Shown here one piece after another: positions 1 through 8,435 of a stretch of DNA of 45,466 bases. Where the stretch lies: contig JADLHZ010000014.1 in NCBI GenBank assembly GCA_020848545.1, positions 1 through 45,466 on the forward strand, written 5' to 3'. Under the pieces are notes generated by a model. It made no database searches. It saw only the letters and a list, made by a program, of their open reading frames with translations, and was not told the DNA's origin. Position 1 is the stretch's first letter. Each line of letters starts with the position of its first letter. This DNA comes from Deltaproteobacteria bacterium (GTDB lineage: Bacteria > Myxococcota > JADLHZ01). Made by a program: the position numbers and the translations under genes.

Positions 1-315
1 GATCCATTGGCACCCGTCGCACCCGTCGCGCCGTTCGATCCATTCGCGCCCGTCGCACCCGTCGCGCCGTTCGATCCATTGGCACCCGTCGCACCCGTCG
101 CGCCGTTCGATCCGTTCGCGCCCGTCGCACCCGTCGCGCCGTTCGATCCGTTCGCGCCCGTCGCACCCGTCGCGCCGTTCGCGCCCGTCGCGCCCGTCGC
201 GCCGTTCGATCCATTGGCGCCCGTCGCGCCCGTCGCGCCGTTCGATCCATTCGCGCCCGTCGCACCCGTCGCGCCGTTCGATCCGTTCGTGCCCGCGGTG
301 CCGGTCGCACCACTC
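1..315. repeat. 36-bp tandem repeat array encoding Gly-X-Y
   Basis: Eight near-identical units start at 1, 37, 73, 109, 145, 181, 208 and 244; a ninth at 280 is degenerate. All are 36 bp except the unit at 181, which is 27 bp, a loss of 9 bp (three codons) that keeps the Gly-X-Y register. Units differ mainly at the Asn/Ser positions (cattgg, cattcg, cgttcg variants). The array continues past the left edge. All length changes are multiples of 9, as expected if copy number varies while the triple-helix frame is maintained. Confidence 0.95.
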
Positions 316-959
316 GCACCCGTGGATCCCGTCGCGCCCTTCTGGGCCACGAGCGCCCACGCACCCGGCACCGTTCCTGGCGCCGAGCTCGATCCCGTCA
401 CGGAGATCCAGCTCGAGCCCGTCGCCACGTCGAACACAATGTCGCCAGCCGTGTACGTGTTGCCGCCGTTGAAGTTGCCGCGGAAGCGATTGTTGAAGTC
501 GCCGGTCAACCCTGTCGCGCCGGTGGCGCCGGTCGGACCCGTCGCGCCCGCGCCTGGGCCCGGGGGTCCTTGCATGCCGGTGGCGCCCGGCGCTCCTGTG
601 GCGCCCGAAGCACCGGTGGCTCCCGGAGCGCCGGTCGCGCCGTCGGCGCCGTCAGCACCGTTCATGCCGTCGGCTCCGTCGGCGCCCATCGCTCCGGTCG
701 CACCCGGGTCACCCGGCGGTCCCGGCACGGGCGCGATGCCGATCTGTGCGCTGCCCTTGCCCTCGAGCTTCGAGATCGCCTGCCCGAGCGCCTGCAGCTC
801 GGTCGGCGTGATGCACTCACCCTGGAGACAGACGCCTGTCTCGCAGTCCGACGCGCAGCCGGTCAGCGTCGCGCGGCTCGTTTTCTGAGCCCCGCAAGCG
901 GTGAAGACCACCAAAGATAGAACCGAGACCCATCCGAGCGAGAGTTGACACTTCTGCAT
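1..959 (-). CDS. collagen-like (Gly-X-Y repeat) lipoprotein, 3' end beyond window
   Basis: Read on the minus strand from the ATG at 959, the protein opens with [10 protein letters not shown], a hydrophobic stretch and a lipobox-like VFTAC (Cys about residue 22), so it is probably a lipoprotein. A short Cys-containing segment and a helical segment (about residues 50-70) follow, then a first Gly-X-Y tract ([13 protein letters not shown] onward), a globular insert of about 60 residues (around TYTAGDIVF to APGTVPGAW), and a second, very regular tract built on [12 protein letters not shown]. The frame is still open at base 1, so at least 319 residues are present and the C-terminus is missing. Collagen-like bacterial surface proteins form triple helices; the ligand or role cannot be read here. 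A plus-strand frame over this stretch (Ala/Pro/Val repeats) is only its complement. Confidence 0.85.
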   Translation of the reverse strand, partial: MQKCQLSLGWVSVLSLVVFTACGAQKTSRATLTGCASDCETGVCLQGECITPTELQALGQAISKLEGKGSAQIGIAPVPGPPGDPGATGAMGADGADGMNGADGADGATGAPGATGASGATGAPGATGMQGPPGPGAGATGPTGATGATGLTGDFNNRFRGNFNGGNTYTAGDIVFDVATGSSWISVTGSSSAPGTVPGAWALVAQKGATGSTGASGATGTAGTNGSNGATGATGANGSNGATGATGANGSNGATGATGANGATGATGANGSNGATGATGANGSNGATGATGANGSNGATGATGANGSNGATGATGANG

Positions 960-1070
960 CGGCACTACCTCGTCGACGAAGCCTAACAGACGCCGCGCAA
1001 CCCCGCCCGCGCAAATCGCAGGCCTGCGGGGAGACGGCTGTGGCACAGACGGGGGAGGCGCCGAGCGTGG

Positions 1071-2930
1071 CTACTTTTCGAGTATTTTCCGGTGCAACTC
1101 GCTGACGGCGTCGACCGTGCGATCGTAGATCTCGGCGTCTTTCAAGCGCTCGGCGATGACGTCGCCCTTCTGCTTCTTGTACTTTTCGTTCACGAACTTG
1201 ATGTCTTTGTGCATCGCTTTGTACAGCGGCAACACGCCCTCGATGCGCGTCAGCAGCGTCGGGTTCTTCTCGATCGCCTGCTCCACGGCTTCGCGCTTCT
1301 TCAAATACGACTCGTAGTCTGCGCGGCTGGTCTCGGACTTCACCGCCTTCGATTCCTTCGCCGCTTCCTTGGCTTCCTTTGCCGCCTCCTTGGCAGCCTC
1401 TTTGGCTTCTTTCGCTGCCGCGGCCGCTGCGGCAGCTTCGGCCTTCGCGTCGACCTTGGCCGTCTTCTCGTCCTTGGCGTCTTTCCCTGCCGCCGCGTCG
1501 TTGCCACCGTTGCCCGCCGCCGCCTTCGCCGCCGCGATCGCCTTCTCCGCTTCGGCCTTCGCTTCTTCGGCCGCCTTTTTTTGATCCGCCGGCACGTCGT
1601 CGAGCGTGAGCACTTGCACGCCACCACCACCGCCGCCGCTTCGGATCAGCGCGATGCCGCCGGCGATGACGCCGTAGGTGCTGTACAAGCTCAACGCGCT
1701 CATCACGACGGCGATCACGATGAAGACGATCGGCACCCAGCTCATCACGGCGAAGAACTGGAACCAGCGAAACTGCACGTACAAGAGGGCGAGGATCGTC
1801 ACGAGCGAGAGCAGCACCGGCACGATGCCGATGAATGGCACCGGGATCACCGCGAACAAGACGCCAACGCTCGTGAACGCGAGCAGCAACGACGCCGCCG
1901 TCATCACCGTGATGAAGTAGTTCGTGCGCGAGGTCTCGTCGGACTTGCCCTTCAGGATTTTGACGAGCCACCCGAGCAGCGGATGGAAGATGAAGCCCTG
2001 CACGATCGCGACGACGAACGAGACGGCGATCATGATGACGAGCGTGATGAGCCAGCTGACGATCGCGAGCTGCCCGCTGACGATCATCGCGATCAGGCCG
2101 AACACCTGGCCGAGCACGAGGCCGATCGCGAGCGGCGGGACCGCCCATGCCGCAAGCGCCATCTTCTCCATCGGCGGAAACTTCTGATCGGTGATGCTGT
2201 CTTCGACCGAGCCTTTGAAGGCGACCAAGAACTTCGGCACCGCCACCAAGTAGAACGCGATCGCTTTGGCGATCTCGGCACCGAAGGCGCCGCCCGGTGG
2301 GTTCGCGCGCGTGGTCGGCGCATCCGGTGTTTTCTTCGCGGCGGGCTTCGGCTTCTCCACCGGTCGCTCGGTCGTTGGGGCGGCGGCGTGCGCGATGGGC
2401 TCTTCGGGCGTGGTCTTCGGTCCGGAGTCTGCGGCGTCTTCTTCTGGCGGGGGCTCGGACGGCTCGCTCGCCGGCGCCGGCGGCGACACCGCGGCCGCTT
2501 CCTCTTCGCTGATCGTCGGATGCTCTGTCGTCCGCTCGGGCGTGTGCGCGGGCGCCGGCGCCGCCTTCGTGTGCGTCTCCGGCTTCATCGCGATCGCCGT
2601 CTCGGCGCTGAACACCGCGGTCTTTGCCCCCTCGCCGTCCGGATCGATGTCGATGACTTCGAATTTATAAGTGTGAAACTTGAACTGGGTGCCGCGCTCG
2701 AGCTGCGCCGGCTCCTTCACGCGCTCTTTGTCGATGAAGGTGCCGTTCGAAGACTTGAGATCCTCGAGCCACCACTTGTTGTCCTTCACCGCGATGCGTG
2801 CGTGCAACCCGGACACGCCGCTCTCCGGGATCGCTATCGCGGCCCGCGCCTTGTCGCGCCCGAGCGTCGTTCCCTTTTCGTCGATGCGAAACGTCTGGCC
2901 AGACTGCAGGTCTTTGATCTCGATGTGCAT
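1071..2930 (-). CDS. FHA-domain protein with Yip1-like multi-TM region
   Basis: 619 residues. The N-terminal about 90 residues are a forkhead-associated domain: a TTLGRD loop, a SGLHARI segment and SSNGTF (near residue 60), the standard phosphothreonine-binding signature. A Pro/Glu/Ala-rich linker follows (about 110-215), then about six hydrophobic segments (about 225-425) resembling a Yip1-type domain, and a C-terminal Ala/Lys/Glu-rich stretch (about 440-530) with a charged, probably coiled-coil end. Known: FHA domains read Thr phosphorylation by Hanks-type kinases. Inferred: a membrane-anchored phospho-reader. It lies 47 bp downstream of the 2978-4852 gene on the same strand, so the two are likely co-transcribed. 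The ATG at 2930 sits just before the FHA domain, supporting this start. Confidence 0.85.
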   Translation of the reverse strand: MHIEIKDLQSGQTFRIDEKGTTLGRDKARAAIAIPESGVSGLHARIAVKDNKWWLEDLKSSNGTFIDKERVKEPAQLERGTQFKFHTYKFEVIDIDPDGEGAKTAVFSAETAIAMKPETHTKAAPAPAHTPERTTEHPTISEEEAAAVSPPAPASEPSEPPPEEDAADSGPKTTPEEPIAHAAAPTTERPVEKPKPAAKKTPDAPTTRANPPGGAFGAEIAKAIAFYLVAVPKFLVAFKGSVEDSITDQKFPPMEKMALAAWAVPPLAIGLVLGQVFGLIAMIVSGQLAIVSWLITLVIMIAVSFVVAIVQGFIFHPLLGWLVKILKGKSDETSRTNYFITVMTAASLLLAFTSVGVLFAVIPVPFIGIVPVLLSLVTILALLYVQFRWFQFFAVMSWVPIVFIVIAVVMSALSLYSTYGVIAGGIALIRSGGGGGGVQVLTLDDVPADQKKAAEEAKAEAEKAIAAAKAAAGNGGNDAAAGKDAKDEKTAKVDAKAEAAAAAAAAKEAKEAAKEAAKEAKEAAKESKAVKSETSRADYESYLKKREAVEQAIEKNPTLLTRIEGVLPLYKAMHKDIKFVNEKYKKQKGDVIAERLKDAEIYDRTVDAVSELHRKILEK

Positions 2931-2977
2931 GTCTCACATTTGGGTACCATCGCGATCCGCAAGCATCAACAAAACGC

Positions 2978-4852
2978 TCAGGAGAGGATGTTCGTCTCCG
3001 CCAAGATCGCCGCGTACGACTCGGCCGCCTTGTTGAGCGACTCCATGATCCGCGCCTCCATCTCTTGGCGTTCTTCGATGTCGTCGCGCACGTCGTTCTC
3101 TTCGGTGCGCTTCTTCTCCATCGCGACGTAGAGCTCTTGGATCTCGGTCTCGACCTCGAGCAGCTGAGCTTGCAGCGCCTCGATCGTGCGCTGCAGCCGC
3201 GCGATGTCTTTGGCGATGACGCTGCCGGCAATGGAGACGCAGCCAGACACGAGCGCCGACACCGCGTTCAAGATCGACACGACGTTCATCACCTGCTGCG
3301 TCACCTGGATCGCCGCCGTCGCCCCCTGCGCCACGGCGGTCGCCGAGGTCGCGAGCGTGGCGCCCGAGAGCGGCAGCAGGATGATCGCCATATACAAGGA
3401 GGCGACGATATTGATGACCATCAGCGCGGTGCCGAGCCCGGACTCGTCCATGTACTTGTCGAACGCCTCGGCAGCCGCGAAGAGCTCTTTGGCCATGTCG
3501 TCGTGGCCGAGGTCTTCCAAGATCATCGCGACCGCTTCGATGATGTCGCTTATCGTCGTCACGAAGGTGACGATGGCGACGATGATCGCAGCGACGACGA
3601 CGCTCATCGCGAGGCCGATGGCCACCGCCGCCGAGCACGCGAACGCCACGGCGATCGACGCCGCGAGCGCACCGCCGATGAGCGCCGCACCAGCTGCTGC
3701 CGAGCCCGCCACCGCGGCCGGCGCGCCGACACCGAAGGTGAAGACGGTCACGATGATCGCCACGATGATGACGATGATGAGCGCGATGATCGAGCCGGCG
3801 AGCTTGCCCTGCTTGCTGCTGTGCTGCGCCGCGGCCGCTTTCTCCTGCGCGTCCATCCGGCTCCACTGGTTGCCGAACACGGTGCCCAGGTGATCGTTGA
3901 TCTGCCGCCCGATGTCCTTCTTCTCGGCCTTCAAGTAGCCGAGGTGCTCCATCATCTGCGCGAGATCTTTGCCGAAGTCGCCCTTCACCAAGCGGCTCGA
4001 CTGGCTGACGAAGTATTCGAGGCTCGCGTCGAGCACGCCGGGCGCGATGCCGCCGACGTCTTTGCCCATGCGCTTCAGATCGATCTTGCCGCCACCGTCG
4101 AGCCCGAGCAGCGCGCGGCCGCCTTTGTACGTCGCGCCGGCCGGCGGACCACCCGGCGCCGAGCCCATGCGCATCGCGAACTGTTGCTCGGCCTGCGCAG
4201 CGGGCATGCCGGTGACCGCTTGGGTGAACTGGCCGACCAGCTGCTGCATCGGCGGCAAGTTTCCGCTGAGCCCGCGCTCGAGCAGCATTTCGAGCGCCAT
4301 GCCGCGGGCGCCGTCGTTCACGCGCGCGGCCGATTCACCAAAACGCTCGACGATCTTCGCGCGCAGGGGTGAGGCGTCTGCCAACTTCTGAAAGATCTCG
4401 GGTAAGTTCTGCGCCAGCTTGTCGCCGAGCGCCCCGGTGAACACCCCTTGCTCGGGGTTCTGGCGCAGAAACGCGGCGCGCTCCTGCACCCACTTGACGC
4501 CGTCGCGCTCGAAGAGCCCTTTGACGACGTCGGTGACGACACCGGTGACGTTGGCTTCGTGCGCGTCGATCGCCGACGCCTCGCCGGCGCCCTCGGCCTC
4601 TGACGCCGGCAGATCGTAGGTGGTCAGATCCTTCAGCGGGCTCTCTTTGAGCTTCCCCGGTCCCTTTTCGCGGGCGACGCTGTCCTTCGTCGCCACCGGG
4701 GCCGCCGGCTTCGCCGTGGGTGCGGCCTTGGTGTCTCCGGGCAACGGCGCATCCCCGAGCGCAACGGTTGCCGTAGGCGTCGCCGTCGCCGGATTTTCCG
4801 TCTTCGGTATCACCGCATTCGGCTGAGTCTTGGGAGGCAGCGTCGTCGCCAT
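2978..4852 (-). CDS. large membrane protein, translocator-like architecture, function unknown
   Basis: 624 residues from ATG 4852 (MATTLPPKT); an in-frame GTG at 4867 would add five residues and no clear ribosome site decides between them. The N-terminal about 60 residues are Pro/Ala/Thr-rich and disordered-looking. A soluble helical region follows, then a long hydrophobic block from about 346 to 445 (KLAGSIIALIIVIIV onward, rich in Gly/Ala/Ile/Val), another hydrophobic segment near 470-495, and a heptad-like coiled coil near 560-600 (IARLQRTIEALQAQLLEVE). Central hydrophobic hairpin plus flanking coiled coils recalls type III secretion translocators of the IpaB/SipB/EspD type, but that is architecture, not a sequence match. 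It is the middle gene of a three-gene minus-strand group with an FHA protein. I do not recognise the family. Confidence 0.75.
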   Translation of the reverse strand: MATTLPPKTQPNAVIPKTENPATATPTATVALGDAPLPGDTKAAPTAKPAAPVATKDSVAREKGPGKLKESPLKDLTTYDLPASEAEGAGEASAIDAHEANVTGVVTDVVKGLFERDGVKWVQERAAFLRQNPEQGVFTGALGDKLAQNLPEIFQKLADASPLRAKIVERFGESAARVNDGARGMALEMLLERGLSGNLPPMQQLVGQFTQAVTGMPAAQAEQQFAMRMGSAPGGPPAGATYKGGRALLGLDGGGKIDLKRMGKDVGGIAPGVLDASLEYFVSQSSRLVKGDFGKDLAQMMEHLGYLKAEKKDIGRQINDHLGTVFGNQWSRMDAQEKAAAAQHSSKQGKLAGSIIALIIVIIVAIIVTVFTFGVGAPAAVAGSAAAGAALIGGALAASIAVAFACSAAVAIGLAMSVVVAAIIVAIVTFVTTISDIIEAVAMILEDLGHDDMAKELFAAAEAFDKYMDESGLGTALMVINIVASLYMAIILLPLSGATLATSATAVAQGATAAIQVTQQVMNVVSILNAVSALVSGCVSIAGSVIAKDIARLQRTIEALQAQLLEVETEIQELYVAMEKKRTEENDVRDDIEERQEMEARIMESLNKAAESYAAILAETNILS

Positions 4853-4909
4853 GGTCGTACCGTACACGGCAGGAAAAAGCTTGGCGAACTAATTTTACCC
4901 GGCGGTAAA

Positions 4910-5548
4910 CTACTTCTTGGTCACCCTAGGGCCCGCTTCGGACAGCACTTTCTTCAGCTCCGGATCGCCGCCATACAACGCATTCGCCGCCGACAGCGCC
5001 GCGTAGATCGGCTTCGCCTGCGCGCGCCGCGTCGCATCGAAGCCGACGGCGTCGCGAAAGTACGCCTTCGCCGCCTGGCGCAGCACGTCGGCCGGGAGCT
5101 GCACGACGAGCAACGCCGCGAGCGCGTCGAGCGCCGCATCGTTCTTGCCCGCCGCTTGCACGGTGATCGCGCCAGCGGCCTTCAGACGCTTCGTATCGTC
5201 GTCGGTCAGCCGCTTCCCGGAGGCGAGCAGCGCGTCGATCTCTGCGCCGATCGGCGCGAGGTCGCCGGTGAACGCAAGCGCCGAGATCACGCGCGACCAG
5301 AGCGCGTGCGCGTGCAGCGTCGCTACCTTGTCGAGCACTTGCTCCTTGTTCAGCGCCGCGATGAACGCTGCAAGCGCGTCGGGCGAGGCATCGTCGAGGC
5401 GCTTCTTCACGTCGGCGAAGCTGATGCGCTTGCCTTCGAGCACGATCGTCGGACCGGCAGCGGCCTGCGGCGGCGGCTTTTGAAACTTCGACGCGAATTT
5501 TTTGAACATCCGCTGTGTGAACGTCTGCTTGCCGGGGGTGAGCGCCAT
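4910..5548 (-). CDS. conserved-looking hypothetical protein
   Basis: 212 residues from ATG 5548 (MALTPGKQTFTQRMF). It is Ala/Leu-rich and predicted all-helical, with a basic N-terminus (FKKFASKFQK) and no signal peptide or membrane segment. No motif is recognised. It is the first gene of the minus-strand group; the next gene begins about 57 bp downstream of its stop, so co-transcription is likely. The promoter should lie in 5549-5672, shared divergently with nuoA. Codon use resembles its neighbours. Confidence 0.7.
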   Translation of the reverse strand: MALTPGKQTFTQRMFKKFASKFQKPPPQAAAGPTIVLEGKRISFADVKKRLDDASPDALAAFIAALNKEQVLDKVATLHAHALWSRVISALAFTGDLAPIGAEIDALLASGKRLTDDDTKRLKAAGAITVQAAGKNDAALDALAALLVVQLPADVLRQAAKAYFRDAVGFDATRRAQAKPIYAALSAANALYGGDPELKKVLSEAGPRVTKK

Positions 5549-5564
5549 GCGGGAACGGGATACT

Positions 5565-5608
5565 CGGCGACGGCGACGGCGACGTCAACGGCAACGTCGA
5601 CGTCCGCG
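5565..5608. repeat. GACGGC-rich intergenic repeat, copy 1
   Basis: Tandem GGCGAC units followed by GTCAACGGC and GTCGACGTC, placed between the divergent 5548 gene and nuoA. A 26-base stretch starting at 5565 is repeated exactly, in reverse complement, inside 45370-45407. A looser relative (CGGCGTCAACGGCGACGG) lies at 32399-32425. No reading frame here looks like a protein. Confidence 0.7.
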
Positions 5609-5672
5609 TGAAGATTCGGCGCGTTGACCGCGAGTCCGAACGACAATATACGGCCACGCGGAGGCGAGCCCT

Positions 5673-6029
5673 TTGTCCGAGAGTTACCTTCCGATCTTCA
5701 TCTTGTTCTTCGTCACTTTAGGCATCGGCGGCGCGATGCTCGGCCTGGCCTACGTGCTCGGGCCGCGCAAGCCGAGCGCGATCAAGGAGATGCCCTTCGA
5801 GTTCGGCAGCCCGAACATCGGCACCGCGCGTGAAAGATTCAGCGTCAAATACTACGTGACGGCGATCCTTTTCTTGGTCTTCGACATCGAATCAGTGTTC
5901 ATCTACCCGTGGGCCGTCCTCTTCCGCGAGCTTGGATGGTTCGGGTTCGTCGAGATGCTCGTGTTCGTGGCCTTCATTCTCGTCGGGCTCGTGTACGTGC
6001 TGAGAAAGGGAGCGCTCGAATGGGAATAA
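5673..6029 (+). CDS. nuoA: NADH-quinone oxidoreductase subunit A
   Basis: 118 residues, the normal size for NuoA, a small three-helix membrane subunit of complex I at the quinone-channel end of the membrane arm. The conserved loop [21 protein letters not shown] and the following [16 protein letters not shown] helix with its buried acidic residues are present. The start is a TTG at 5673, chosen because a GGAGG at 5660-5664 lies 8 bases upstream. It is the first gene of the cluster and overlaps nuoB by 10 bases. Confidence 0.97.
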   Translation: MSESYLPIFILFFVTLGIGGAMLGLAYVLGPRKPSAIKEMPFEFGSPNIGTARERFSVKYYVTAILFLVFDIESVFIYPWAVLFRELGWFGFVEMLVFVAFILVGLVYVLRKGALEWE

Positions 6030-6565
6030 CCAAAGCGCACAGCGGCAGCGACGGCGAAGTCCTGGTCACCCGCAAAGACGACGTACAAAATTGGATCAAG
6101 CGGCTCTTGAACGCCAAGGGTCCGCAGACCGCGGTCAACTGGAGCCGCAAGAACTCGCTCTTCCAATACCCGTTCGTGACCGCGTGCTGCGGCATGGAGT
6201 TCATGAGCGTGAGCTGCAGCCGCTACGACATCGCGCGTTTCGGCGCCGAGTTCCCGCGCTTCTCCCCGCGGCAGGCCGACCTGCTCATCGTCGTCGGCAC
6301 GGTGGTGCAGAAGCAGGCGCCGATCTTGCGCCGCGTCTACGATCAGATGGCGGAACCAAAGTGGGTCATCGCGTTCGGCGCATGCGCGTCGACCGGCGGC
6401 TTCTATCAGAACTACGCCGTCGTCGACGGCATCGACAACATCGTTCCCGTCGATGTGTACATCCCGGGCTGCCCGCCGCGCCCCGAACAAGTGCTCGACG
6501 GCCTGATGATGCTGCAAGAGAAGATCTCGCGTGAAACGGCGACGAAGCATCCGGTGATTGGTTAG
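6020..6565 (+). CDS. nuoB: NADH-quinone oxidoreductase subunit B
   Basis: 181 residues from ATG 6020; a longer frame upstream is only nuoA read in another frame. NuoB carries cluster N2, which passes electrons to quinone. All four ligands are visible: the tandem pair C56-C57 in TACCGMEF, C122 in GACAST and C151 in [16 protein letters not shown] ahead of the ATG serves as ribosome site. It overlaps nuoA by 10 bases, suggesting translational coupling. Confidence 0.98.
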   Translation: MGITKAHSGSDGEVLVTRKDDVQNWIKRLLNAKGPQTAVNWSRKNSLFQYPFVTACCGMEFMSVSCSRYDIARFGAEFPRFSPRQADLLIVVGTVVQKQAPILRRVYDQMAEPKWVIAFGACASTGGFYQNYAVVDGIDNIVPVDVYIPGCPPRPEQVLDGLMMLQEKISRETATKHPVIG

Positions 6566-6567
6566 TC

Positions 6568-7203
6568 ATGGCGCAAGTCATCCTCGACAAACTGCAGAAG
6601 AAGTTCGCCCACGCGATCATCGCCACGCACAACCGCTTCGGCAACGAGACCGCGGTCGTTCACAAGGAAGACCTCGTCCCGATCTGCGAGCTCTTGAAGA
6701 ACGATCCCGAGCTGCAGATGTCGATGATCATCGACGTCACCTGCGTCGACTGGTTCGAGGATCCTTCGCGCGTCGAGAAGCGGCCGGACGGCGAGCGCGC
6801 GCGCTTCGACGTCGTCTATCATTTGTATTCGCTCGAGCGCGGCCACCGCGTGCGCTTGAAGGTGCCGACCGACGGCGACCCGCCGCACGTGCCGAGCGTC
6901 TTCTCGGTGTGGAAAGGCGCCGACTGGTTCGAGCGCGAAGCGTACGACATGTACGGCGTCATCTTCGACGGCCACCCCGACTTGCGCCGCATCCTCCTGT
7001 ATCCCGAGTTCATCGGGCACCCGCTGCGCAAGGACTACCCGATCGACAGGAAGCAGCCGCTCATCGAGAACCGCCTGCGCGCGGTGAACTACGGAAAGAC
7101 CGGCGTCATGGGCGACGCGATGGTGTTGAACAACCCGCTCGTGCAGATCGGACGGCGGCGCGGATCAGAAGATTCTCCCGAAAAGAAGGCGCAGCATGGA
7201 TAA
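6568..7203 (+). CDS. nuoC: NADH-quinone oxidoreductase subunit C
   Basis: 211 residues. NuoC is the 30-kDa peripheral-arm subunit next to NuoD. The family signature is clear: ADWFEREAYDMYGVIFDGHP, then LRRILLYPEF and HPLRKDYP. It is separate from nuoD, unlike the nuoCD fusion of enterobacteria. It begins 3 bases after the nuoB stop and overlaps the nuoD start by 8 bases. Confidence 0.98.
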   Translation: MAQVILDKLQKKFAHAIIATHNRFGNETAVVHKEDLVPICELLKNDPELQMSMIIDVTCVDWFEDPSRVEKRPDGERARFDVVYHLYSLERGHRVRLKVPTDGDPPHVPSVFSVWKGADWFEREAYDMYGVIFDGHPDLRRILLYPEFIGHPLRKDYPIDRKQPLIENRLRAVNYGKTGVMGDAMVLNNPLVQIGRRRGSEDSPEKKAQHG

Positions 7204-8425
7204 GCCCGCTCCCGTGATCCCGACGGTTCATCCGGGTGAAGATCTCGCGCCCGACTTCGCGACGAAGGTCATGGAGATCAACCTCGGCCCGTCGCACCCG
7301 GCCATGCACGGCACGATCAAGCTGAACATGACGGTCGACGGCGAGACCATCGTCAGTATCGACCCCGATATCGGCTACTTGCATCGCGGCTTCGAGAAAG
7401 AGAGCGAGCGCGCCACCTGGACGCAGGTGATCCCGTACACCGATCGCCTCAACTATGTCTCGCCGCTGATCAACAACTTCGGCTACGTGCTCGCGGTCGA
7501 GAAGCTGCTCGGCATCAAAGCGACGCGCCGCTGCGACTACATCCGCACGATCATGAGCGAGCTGTCGCGCTTGAGCGACCACCTCACCTGCGTCGGCGCC
7601 GGCGCGATGGAGCTCGGCTCGTTCACGGGCTTCCTCTACTTGGTCGAAGCCCGCGAGATGATCTGGGAGCTCATCGAAGAAGTCACCGGCGCGCGCCTGA
7701 CGATCTCGTACGCGCGCGTGGGCGGCGTGACGGCGGACTTGCCCGAGCACTTCAAAGAGCGCTGCGAGAAGGTGTTGGACAAGGCGTTCCACCTGCTCGA
7801 CGACTTCCAAGCGATGGTGAAGAAGAACCGCATCTTCATCGATCGCATGGACGGCATCGGTGTGGTGCCGAAAGAAGACGCGATCGCGTGGGGCTTCACC
7901 GGCCCCTGCGGGCGCGCGAGCGGCATCCCGTACGACGTGCGCCGCGCGCATCCGTACTTTGCGTACGACGAGATCGACTTCGATGTGCCGATTGGCGAGA
8001 AGGGCGACAACTACGATCGCTACCTCGTGCGCGTCGAAGAGCTGCACCAGAGCCGCAAGATCCTCCAGCAAGCGTTCAAGCAGATCCCGGACGGCCCAGT
8101 GAACGTGCAGGACCCGCGCATCATGCTGCCGCCGAAGGAGCGCGTGTACGGCTCGATCGAAGGGCTCATCGGCCACTTCAAGATCGTGATCGACGGGATC
8201 AAAGTGCCGCGCGGCGAAGTGTATTCGTACGTCGAAGGCGGCAACGGCGAGCTCGGCTTCTACCTCGTGTCGAACGGCAGTGGCCACCCGTGGAAGTGCC
8301 GCGTGCGACCGCCGTGCTTTGCGATCATGCAGGGCCTGAAGCTGATGCTCGAGAAGTATCAAATCGCCGACATGGTGCCGACCTTCGGCAGCGTGAACAT
8401 GATCGGCGGCGAGTGCGACAGATGA
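7196..8425 (+). CDS. nuoD: NADH-quinone oxidoreductase subunit D
   Basis: 409 residues, typical of the 49-kDa subunit, which forms the quinone pocket with NuoB. Seen: NLGPSHPAMHGTIKL near the N-terminus (the quinone-site HP loop), IGYLHRGFEK, YTDRLNYVSP, and the C-terminal GGECDR ending that derives from the [NiFe]-hydrogenase large-subunit fold. The ATG at 7196 lies within the end of nuoC. Confidence 0.98.
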   Translation: MDKPAPVIPTVHPGEDLAPDFATKVMEINLGPSHPAMHGTIKLNMTVDGETIVSIDPDIGYLHRGFEKESERATWTQVIPYTDRLNYVSPLINNFGYVLAVEKLLGIKATRRCDYIRTIMSELSRLSDHLTCVGAGAMELGSFTGFLYLVEAREMIWELIEEVTGARLTISYARVGGVTADLPEHFKERCEKVLDKAFHLLDDFQAMVKKNRIFIDRMDGIGVVPKEDAIAWGFTGPCGRASGIPYDVRRAHPYFAYDEIDFDVPIGEKGDNYDRYLVRVEELHQSRKILQQAFKQIPDGPVNVQDPRIMLPPKERVYGSIEGLIGHFKIVIDGIKVPRGEVYSYVEGGNGELGFYLVSNGSGHPWKCRVRPPCFAIMQGLKLMLEKYQIADMVPTFGSVNMIGGECDR

Positions 8426-8435
8426 GGTTTTCGCC

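Noticed and set aside
1-315. 36-bp repeats as a CRISPR array
   Set aside because: Units are directly adjacent with no unique spacers and code for Gly-X-Y; no cas genes are near.
7-888. Plus-strand Pro/Ala/Val repeat protein frame
   Set aside because: It is the complement of the collagen-like gene; the minus frame has the signal peptide, lipobox and Gly-X-Y register.
1092-3131. Long plus-strand open frames over the FHA and membrane protein genes
   Set aside because: Arg/His-rich, no motifs; typical of reverse-strand frames in GC-rich DNA. The minus genes carry clear domains.
2978-4852. Genuine type III secretion translocator
   Set aside because: Only architecture is similar; no secretion genes or chaperone are nearby, so I kept it as unknown.
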